A stretch of DNA of 64,000 nt from Natronobacterium texcoconense. Its GTDB lineage: Archaea; Halobacteriota; Halobacteria; Halobacteriales; Natrialbaceae. Both the position numbers and the translations under genes were made by a program. Location: NCBI RefSeq assembly GCF_900104065.1, contig NZ_FNLC01000006.1:62001-126000 (forward strand), read 5' to 3'. The notes beneath the pieces are model-generated. The model did no database searches. It was not told where the DNA came from and worked only from the letters and a program-made list of their open reading frames with translations. Positions 43,019-49,515 of the stretch are shown piece by piece (position 1 is the stretch's first letter; each line of letters opens with the position of its first letter).

Positions 43019-43690
43019 ATGGTTCAAGCGACTCTCACGGTCACGCTGCCGGAACAGGTCTGGGTCGAGCAGGTCTCGACCGACTATCCGGATGCGACGT
43101 TTCGCGTCCTCGGCGCGGTCCCGGGCTCCGAGAGCGGGTTCGCTCTCGTCCGAGTGACAGGCTCGGACGTCCCGGACGTCGTCGACGACATGAACGACCA
43201 TCCCCAGATCACGGAGCTCACACTGGCCCAGTGGAGCGAGAACGAAGCGACGGTCCACTTCGAGACGACGGCCCCACTGTTGCTGTTCTCCTCGAGAGAT
43301 TCGGGAATGCCGATCGAGCTTCCCGTCGAAATCAAGGACGGCGAGGCGACGATCGAGGTCACCGGCTCGCGCGACCGACTCGCCGAACTCGCAGAACAGC
43401 TCGAGAGCTTCGGGCTCCAGTATCGCATCGAGAACGTCCGTGAGCGACTCCACGAGAGCCAGCTCCTCTCGGATCGCCAGCTCGAGGTACTCACTGCTGC
43501 CGTCGAGGAAGGGTACTACGACACGCCACGCCGATGTTCGCTGACCGACCTCGCGGGCCACCTCGACATCGCCAAGTCGACGTGTAGCGAGACGCTTCAC
43601 CGTGCCGAGGAAGCGATCATTAAACGGTTCGTCGAGGACCTGCCGATGACCGGCGAAGACTCACTCGAGGAACAGCTCGTTTCGAACTGA
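43019..43690 (+). CDS. Bacterio-opsin-activator type helix-turn-helix regulator
   Basis: The 223-residue protein has an N-terminal alpha/beta sensor-like domain (MVQATLTVTLPEQVWVEQVSTDYPD..., residues 1-150) and a C-terminal HTH_10 domain (LLSDRQLEVLTAAVEEGYYDTPRRCSLTDLAGHLDIAKSTCSETLHRAEE) as in Bat, NarO and DmsR. It lacks the N-terminal cysteine cluster I associate with NarO, so it may sense something else or act downstream. Its position beside DUF2249 genes and the FeS/NrfD operon, and the operators around it, make it the best candidate to bind the CGAAC-N2-RTTCG sites, or to be controlled by them. Confidence 0.88.
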   Translation: MVQATLTVTLPEQVWVEQVSTDYPDATFRVLGAVPGSESGFALVRVTGSDVPDVVDDMNDHPQITELTLAQWSENEATVHFETTAPLLLFSSRDSGMPIELPVEIKDGEATIEVTGSRDRLAELAEQLESFGLQYRIENVRERLHESQLLSDRQLEVLTAAVEEGYYDTPRRCSLTDLAGHLDIAKSTCSETLHRAEEAIIKRFVEDLPMTGEDSLEEQLVSN

Positions 43691-43759
43691 CCGTAACGTG
43701 TCTCGATACCGTGTGGCAGTATACGTAACCGGTTTTCGCCGACATCATACTTAAATACC

Positions 43760-43771
43760 CGAACTTGTTCG
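43760..43771. promoter_or_regulatory. Palindromic operator, copy 5
   Basis: CGAACTTGTTCG lies directly after a strong TATA-like CTTAAATAC (43750-43758), 150 bp before the FeS subunit ATG. A second promoter candidate is TATTAAAG at 43857-43864, preceded by the half-site GAACAT. Here the operator follows the TATA box, so its effect could differ from the other copies. Confidence 0.6.
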
Positions 43772-43921
43772 CGTCGATTCTCATCGGCTGGAAATCGGGA
43801 GTATACTTCAACAAGATCTAGTTGCGAGTCCTCGCCTAGAGGACACAGATGAACATATTAAAGTGGGTGCCGGCAAGTTACTGCTCTACGAAAACGCCGT
43901 GTACAGAGGTGTTCTAACCAG

Positions 43922-45610
43922 ATGAGTACGGACGACGAATCTTTCCACCCACTCGGAAGCGAGTGGGAAAACGACCTCGAGTCGATGCTCGACGATACCG
44001 AGTACGATACGGAACTCGGTATGAAAATGGCCCAGGACGCGATGCGCGTCACCAAGGGCGAACTCTCCGAGGCCGAATTCCACGAGAAATATCACGACGA
44101 CGTGATGGAGGAGTTCGGCGAGGACGAGCGACCGACGAAAGCGGCCTACGAGGAGGCACAGGCCGCCGAGGAAGGAACCGTCTCCCGGATGCTCTCGAAG
44201 TTCGAGGGCGACGGCGAAGAAAGCCGCCGCGACGCCATGAAGAAGATGGGCGCTGGCGCTGCTGCCGTCGGTCTCGGCGCGTGGGGAACTGTCGACGACG
44301 GCCCCAGCGAACCCGAGCCCGAAGCCAACGTCGCGGCTGCCCAGGACGAGCCAGACGAGGACGAAGGCGTCCAGTGGGGGATGGCCATCGACCTCGACCG
44401 CTGTGACGGCTGTCTCACCTGTGTCTCCGGTTGTTCACAGGAGAACCAGCTCGACTCGGGTGTCAACTGGATGTACGTCCTCCAGTACGACGATCCGAGC
44501 GCGAGCGGAGAAGGATCCGAACTCGCCCGTAACGCTGGCGCCGCCGCCAACCGACTCGTTCGCCCGTGCCAGCACTGTACCGACGCGCCGTGTGAGAAGG
44601 TCTGTCCGACGACGGCCCGTCACACGCGAGATTCGGACGGTCTCGTGCTGACCGACTACGACGTCTGTATCGGCTGCCGATACTGCCAGGTCGCCTGTCC
44701 GTACGGTGTCAACTACTTCCAGTGGGACGAACCGACCGTCCCCACGGACGCCATCGAAGAACACCACGAGGACATGGACATGGGCGATCACATGACCGAC
44801 GACCGCGGGCGCTGGGTCGACAGCCGCGCGCCGCGTGGGGTCATGAGCAAGTGTACGATGTGTCCGACCCGGCAGGACGGCCAGATGGGTGAGGAGTACG
44901 TCGGAACGACGGCCTGTGAAGAGGTCTGTCCGACGGGCGCCATCCAGTTCGGGAACATGAACGATCCCGACAGCGACCCCCAGAAGTACGCCGACAACCC
45001 CGCCCGCGGCCGTACCCTCTGGCGGGTCAACCCGCCGAGCGTGGACGACCTCGAGGAGGACCTCGACGGCGTCGACGACGACCTCGAGTCCGTTCTCGAC
45101 GCGACGGATCTCGAGGAAGACGAGCTGACGCTGATCAAGGCCGTCGACATCGTCTCCGACGACCTGTACGACGGCGACGACGAACTCCACAGCCACGACC
45201 TGGCCTACCACGAGCGCAGCTTCCGCGAAACGCTCGACACGCTCGAAGACCACGGCCTCGACCACGATAGCGAAGAGGTCCTCGTCGAACTCGGCCTCGC
45301 CGACGAGACCGACGACGACGAGGAGTTCGACGGGCCGGACGAGCGAGACGCCCAGATCGAACTGGAATCGTTCACCGGAAGCCCCGATTCGAACTTCCGG
45401 CTGCTCGAGGAGTACGGCACGAACCCGAACGTCGTCTACATGGGTCAGGAACCCGGTCCGAACGCCGAACAGGTGGAGCCGACCGGGACCGCACTCCAGT
45501 ACGAACAGCTCGGAAGTTACACGGCGATCAACGGCGAGGAGATCGATTTCGTCGACAACCGCAAGGAAGTGCTTGACGAGGATACCGTCGACGGAGGGCT
45601 GTTCTCATGA
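43922..45610 (+). CDS. Four-cluster iron-sulfur subunit (NrfC/PsrB/DmsB type) with long extensions
   Basis: The 562-residue protein has sixteen cysteines in four [4Fe-4S] motifs: C161/164/167/171, C216/219/224/228, C249/252/255/259 and C311/314/332/336. Residues 1-100 are an acidic N-terminal domain. At 101-122 (SRRDAMKKMGAGAAAVGLGAW) a Tat-like twin-arginine segment lies inside the chain. The C-terminal 200 residues are acidic and unique. It should pass electrons to or from the NrfD-like membrane subunit encoded next (ATGA overlap). No molybdopterin catalytic subunit is encoded nearby. Confidence 0.9.
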   Translation: MSTDDESFHPLGSEWENDLESMLDDTEYDTELGMKMAQDAMRVTKGELSEAEFHEKYHDDVMEEFGEDERPTKAAYEEAQAAEEGTVSRMLSKFEGDGEESRRDAMKKMGAGAAAVGLGAWGTVDDGPSEPEPEANVAAAQDEPDEDEGVQWGMAIDLDRCDGCLTCVSGCSQENQLDSGVNWMYVLQYDDPSASGEGSELARNAGAAANRLVRPCQHCTDAPCEKVCPTTARHTRDSDGLVLTDYDVCIGCRYCQVACPYGVNYFQWDEPTVPTDAIEEHHEDMDMGDHMTDDRGRWVDSRAPRGVMSKCTMCPTRQDGQMGEEYVGTTACEEVCPTGAIQFGNMNDPDSDPQKYADNPARGRTLWRVNPPSVDDLEEDLDGVDDDLESVLDATDLEEDELTLIKAVDIVSDDLYDGDDELHSHDLAYHERSFRETLDTLEDHGLDHDSEEVLVELGLADETDDDEEFDGPDERDAQIELESFTGSPDSNFRLLEEYGTNPNVVYMGQEPGPNAEQVEPTGTALQYEQLGSYTAINGEEIDFVDNRKEVLDEDTVDGGLFS

Positions 45611-47013
45611 GCACGAAGACCCCAACCGAGTCCGACATTCTGCGGCCGGTCGGGATCGAGACCATCTCGAAGAAGTACCTCGCCGTGTTCGGAGCCGCGG
45701 CAGCGGCGTTCGGTATCTTCCTGATCGGCTGGTTCTACCAGCTCTACGTCGGGATGAGCGTCACCGGCCTCTCTGACTGGGGGTCCGGTGGCGGCGTCAC
45801 CTGGGGACTGTACATTGGCGCGTTCATCTGGTGGGTCGGGATCGCTCACGGCGGTATCATCCTCTCTGCGGCAGTCCGACTGCTCGGGATGGACCGATAC
45901 ATGCCGGTCGCTCGACTCGCCGAGATGCTGACGCTTGCCGGCCTCTCCGCGGCTGGCTTCTACATTATCGTCCACATGGGCCGTCCGGACCGGATGGTCA
46001 CGAGCGTCATCGGCCACTACCACATTACGGTGAACAACTCGCCGCTGGTGTGGGACGTGACGGTCATTACGGCCTACTTCGTGCTGACTGCGACCTACCT
46101 CGGCCTGACGCTCCGGTACGACATCTCGCGTCTGCGCGACGACCTGCCGTCGTTTGCACCGAAGGTCGGTAGCTTCCAGGCGCCCGACCTGCTCGCGCCG
46201 GTCTACAACCTCATGACCCTCGGCTACAGCGAGAAAGAAGACAAGGTCATCGAACGGATGGTCTGGTGGGTCGCGCTGGCGATCATCATTATGGCACCCC
46301 TTCTGCTTCACGGCGGTGTCATTCCGTGGCTGTTCGCCCTGCTGCCGACGTACCCCGGCTGGTTCGGTGCGATCCAGGGGCCGCAGTTCCTCACTATCGC
46401 ACTGACTTCGGCGATCAGCGGCGTGATCCTGGTCTCGTACGCGTTCCGTCGCGCCTACGACTGGGACCACATCATCACTGACGACATCTTCCGTGGCCTG
46501 CTGCTGTGGCTCGGGTTCTTCTGTCTGCTGTTCCTGTGGCTGCAGCTCCAGCAGCTCGTCTCCGGCAGCTTCTCGCCGACGGTCGATCACGCGGCTGCGA
46601 CGGCCTCGAAGCTCTCGCATCCGGCCTACATCGTGCCGATGCTGATGGTGCTGGGCGTCCTCGCGTACATCTTCGCGACGACGCTGCGACCGTCGCTGTT
46701 CAACAAGAAGCGCGCGATCGGTGCGGCCGTGCTGGTGCTGATCGCGACGCTCGTCGAGAAGACGTACTTCGTCGTCGCCGGTCTCTGGTACCCGGCGTTT
46801 AGCATCTACGACGCCACGCCCGGCGAGTACTACCCGAGCCTGATCGAAATGTCGTCCGTGCTCGGAACGATCGGGATGGTGACGCTGTTCTTCCTCGTCA
46901 TCTCGAAGCTCGTTCCGGTCGTCGAACTCCACGCGATCGAACACCTGCGTGGCGACCACGGCCACGGTCACGACGAACACGAAACTGAAACCGAACCGGA
47001 GGTGAAAGCATGA
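45607..47013 (+). CDS. NrfD/PsrC-family quinone-interacting membrane subunit
   Basis: The 468-residue protein has about ten transmembrane helices and NrfD-type features such as the N-terminal WFYQLYVGMSVTGLSDW and GLYIGAFIWWVGIAHGGIILSAAVRLLGMDRY. The C-terminus is His-rich (GDHGHGHDEHETETE). It probably oxidises menaquinol or reduces menaquinone, exchanging electrons with the FeS subunit. It overlaps both neighbours by ATGA, so the three genes are translationally coupled. Confidence 0.92.
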   Translation: MSTKTPTESDILRPVGIETISKKYLAVFGAAAAAFGIFLIGWFYQLYVGMSVTGLSDWGSGGGVTWGLYIGAFIWWVGIAHGGIILSAAVRLLGMDRYMPVARLAEMLTLAGLSAAGFYIIVHMGRPDRMVTSVIGHYHITVNNSPLVWDVTVITAYFVLTATYLGLTLRYDISRLRDDLPSFAPKVGSFQAPDLLAPVYNLMTLGYSEKEDKVIERMVWWVALAIIIMAPLLLHGGVIPWLFALLPTYPGWFGAIQGPQFLTIALTSAISGVILVSYAFRRAYDWDHIITDDIFRGLLLWLGFFCLLFLWLQLQQLVSGSFSPTVDHAAATASKLSHPAYIVPMLMVLGVLAYIFATTLRPSLFNKKRAIGAAVLVLIATLVEKTYFVVAGLWYPAFSIYDATPGEYYPSLIEMSSVLGTIGMVTLFFLVISKLVPVVELHAIEHLRGDHGHGHDEHETETEPEVKA

Positions 47014-47324
47014 GCACACTCGCAACCGCACTCGCGAACCTGCCGCTTTACGCCGGCGTCGGTGGTACCGAAGGCGTGACCGGCTTCCCGAACATCGGGA
47101 CGTACGTCATCTTTGGCGTCATCCTGGTTCCGGTCTACGTCATGATCGCCGCGTGGTTCCTCGGCGAACCCCGCAACGTAAAAACGGGCCTGATGGGTGT
47201 CGGCTACCTCGTCGGGATTACGGCCGCGATGTGGGTCCCGATGCTGTTCTTCACCGCACTGCTCGGGATCATCTTCTTCGGAGGCATCCCCGAACCGCTG
47301 CCGTTCAGCGACCCCGGCCCGTAA
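47010..47324 (+). CDS. Small membrane subunit of the NrfD complex, 104 residues
   Basis: The protein has two clear helices (GTYVIFGVILVPVYVMIAAWF and GITAAMWVPMLFFTALLGIIFF) and a conserved GGTEGVTGFPN segment before the first. It starts inside the NrfD stop codon. Its paralogue of exactly the same length lies 162 bp downstream. It is probably a structural subunit of the membrane complex; no cofactor ligand is obvious. Confidence 0.82.
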   Translation: MSTLATALANLPLYAGVGGTEGVTGFPNIGTYVIFGVILVPVYVMIAAWFLGEPRNVKTGLMGVGYLVGITAAMWVPMLFFTALLGIIFFGGIPEPLPFSDPGP

Positions 47325-47486
47325 CTCGAGTCGCTACCCAACTCGATCACTCGTTTTTTCGGACGCAGTCTTCTCGAGCCGTGCGGTTACGCTGACGTCT
47401 CTCACGCTTCGTCTCGAGCGGTATCCTTTCCGTGACCATGCACTCGCATGCACTACCGAAACCCCCGTGGGGGTGATGCTTCGAGT

Positions 47487-47801
47487 ATGACGGCGATAGC
47501 GGACATCGTCCTCGAGCTGTCGGCGGTGCTGTATCACGACTACGGGGGTACTGAAGGGCTGACCGGCTTCCCGAACACCGGAAGCTGGCTCATCTTCGGA
47601 GTTATTCTGGTCCCGATTTACGTCATGGTGACCGCGTGGTTCGTCGGGTCGCCACGCGAAACCTCGACTGGACTGCTCGGCGTCGTCTACCTCGTCGGAC
47701 TGACGTCGGGAATGTGGGTCAGTATGTTCGTGCTGACCGTCATCATCGGCATCGTCTTCTTCGGCGGCGCTCCGGAACCGATCGGGTCGGTCGGCCCCTG
47801 A
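47487..47801 (+). CDS. Paralogue of the small NrfD-complex subunit, 104 residues
   Basis: From ATG 47487 the protein aligns end to end with its neighbour: GGTEGLTGFPNTGSWLIFGVILVPIYVMVTAWFVGSPRETSTGLLGVVYLVGLTSGMWV against GGTEGVTGFPNIGTYVIFGVILVPVYVMIAAWF and so on. Length is identical and two helices are shared. It is a recent tandem duplicate or an alternative subunit; the upstream gap means it may be separately expressed. Its TGA opens a palindromic element. Confidence 0.8.
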   Translation: MTAIADIVLELSAVLYHDYGGTEGLTGFPNTGSWLIFGVILVPIYVMVTAWFVGSPRETSTGLLGVVYLVGLTSGMWVSMFVLTVIIGIVFFGGAPEPIGSVGP

Positions 47802-47867
47802 TACGGACCGCTGTACTCCCGTCGCGTCGAGTCGCCCGCCCGAAACCCGTCCGACAGTGCCCGTAGC
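47800..47867. repeat. Palindromic intergenic element, copy 6 (short, diverged)
   Basis: The left arm GATACGGACCGCTGTACTC overlaps the TGA stop of the preceding gene and matches the family closely. A right arm (minus strand GCTACGGGCACTGTC) is weaker and the element is shorter, about 68 bp. Confidence 0.5.
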
Positions 47868-47929
47868 GGGCGAACCATCACACGTATCCCTGTCCGAACC
47901 GTCGATTAGCGTACGCACATCGATCCACT

Positions 47930-49021
47930 ATGAGCATCACCGAACACGAACTCAAGATCAAACTCGAGGATGTCGAGGACCCCGACATCGGTCAGGACAT
48001 CGTCACGCTCGGGTTGGTCAACGACGTCACCATCGACGACGAGACTGCTCGCATCTCTCTCGCGCTCAACGCCCCTTACGCACCCTCGGAGATGGAACTC
48101 GGGAACCGAATCCGAGAAATCTGTGACGAGGTCGGCCTCGAGGCCGACCTGCGGGCCCACGCCGGCGAAGAACACGGTTTCGACGACCAGGTCCTCCCCA
48201 ACGTTCGCAACGTCATCGCCGTCTCCTCCGGGAAAGGTGGCGTCGGCAAGACGACGGTCGCAGCCAACCTCGCGGCCGGCCTCGAGAAACGCGGTGCGAT
48301 GGTCGGCCTGCTCGACGCCGACATCCACGGACCGAACATTCCCAAAATCCTGCCCATAGAGGGTGAACCCGGCGTGATGCCCAACGAGGACATCGTCCCA
48401 CCCCGTTCGGACGGCGTTCGGGTCATCAGCATGGGCTTCATGATGGAAGAAGACGACGACCCAGCGATTCTGCGCGGTCCGATGGTCAACAAGTTCATGA
48501 TGAAGTTCCTCGAGGGCGTCGAGTGGGGACGCCTCGACTACCTGATCGTCGACCTGCCGCCGGGAACGGGTGACGCAACGTTGAACCTGCTGCAGTCGAT
48601 GCCGGTTACGGGATCGGTCGTCGTCACGACGCCCCAGGAGATGGCACTCGAGGACACCAGCAAGGGGATCCAGATGTTCAACAAACACGACACGCCGGTG
48701 CTGGGCGTCGTCGAGAACATGAGTTCGTTCGTCTGTCCGTCCTGTGGCGACCAGCACGGTCTGTTCGGTACCGACGGCGCGGACGACATCGTCGACCGGT
48801 ACGACGTGCCGCTGATCGGCAAGATCCCAATCCACCCGGACTTCGGCGCCGACGGGAGCAAGGGACCGATCGTCAAGGACGACGAGAGCCCGGTCCAAGA
48901 GCCCGTTTCGGACGTCGTCGCCGAAATCGCCGACCGCGTCGGCGAGACGAACCGTCGGACGGTCGCCGAGAACACCTCCGACGAACCCGCCGACGTGTTG
49001 CCGACCGAGACCGAAGACTGA
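47930..49021 (+). CDS. Mrp/NBP35-family iron-sulfur cluster carrier ATPase
   Basis: The 363-residue protein has an N-terminal MIP18/DUF59 domain (residues 5-85). A P-loop ParA-like ATPase follows with deviant Walker A SSGKGGVGKTTVA (99-111), switch I LLDADIHGPNIP, Walker B LIVDLPPGTGD and the CPSC pair (FVCPSCGDQHG), which holds a bridging [4Fe-4S] cluster. It delivers clusters to apo-proteins; the multi-cluster FeS subunit encoded just upstream is one likely client. The family is usually named Mrp or ApbC. Confidence 0.95.
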   Translation: MSITEHELKIKLEDVEDPDIGQDIVTLGLVNDVTIDDETARISLALNAPYAPSEMELGNRIREICDEVGLEADLRAHAGEEHGFDDQVLPNVRNVIAVSSGKGGVGKTTVAANLAAGLEKRGAMVGLLDADIHGPNIPKILPIEGEPGVMPNEDIVPPRSDGVRVISMGFMMEEDDDPAILRGPMVNKFMMKFLEGVEWGRLDYLIVDLPPGTGDATLNLLQSMPVTGSVVVTTPQEMALEDTSKGIQMFNKHDTPVLGVVENMSSFVCPSCGDQHGLFGTDGADDIVDRYDVPLIGKIPIHPDFGADGSKGPIVKDDESPVQEPVSDVVAEIADRVGETNRRTVAENTSDEPADVLPTETED

Positions 49022-49070
49022 GCGTCTCTCTTTCCCTAGCGTTTACCTCTTTCCCGTCGAACGGGCGATC

Positions 49071-49400
49071 ATGTCACTCGACAGCTACGCCGACGCGATA
49101 GCGGACCTCGAGCCCGACGAGGGCGACGTCGAAACCGCGGAACTGGTCGTGACCGACGACGTGCTCGTGAAAGTGTTCGCACTCGGCCCGGGTGCAGAAC
49201 TCGAGTCCCACGATCATCCCGACAGTACGAACGTGTTCCACGTCCTCGAGGGAACGGTGACGGTAGTCCAGGACGGCGAGAGCGAACAGGTGGCGGCACC
49301 GGGCGTCGTCCAGCACGCCCGCGGCGTCGACCACGGCGCCCGAAACGAGACCGACGAGACGGTGATCTTCACGGCGAGTCTGTGTCCGTTGCCGTCCTGA
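49071..49400 (+). CDS. Single-domain cupin protein
   Basis: The 109-residue protein carries both cupin motifs: LGPGAELESHDHPDSTNVFHVLEGTVTVVQDG (G-x5-HxH...E...G) and GVVQHARGVDHGARNETDETVIF. The His and Glu ligands are present, so a metal ion is probably bound. Substrate unknown; many such proteins are mannose-6-phosphate isomerase-like or quercetinase-like binders. It lies 50 bp after the Mrp gene on the same strand. Confidence 0.88.
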   Translation: MSLDSYADAIADLEPDEGDVETAELVVTDDVLVKVFALGPGAELESHDHPDSTNVFHVLEGTVTVVQDGESEQVAAPGVVQHARGVDHGARNETDETVIFTASLCPLPS

Positions 49401-49515
49401 GGCGGTACTCTGTGTGGGGGCTTTTCCCGCACCTACCGGCGACGGTGCGTGCAGGACTGTTGTCTTGCCACAATGAAGGGTTTCTTTACTGGCGTGGGAG
49501 AACATCCGACAATCT

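Noticed and set aside
43019-43690. NarO orthologue
   Set aside because: Same HTH class, but the N-terminal cysteine cluster I associate with NarO is missing.
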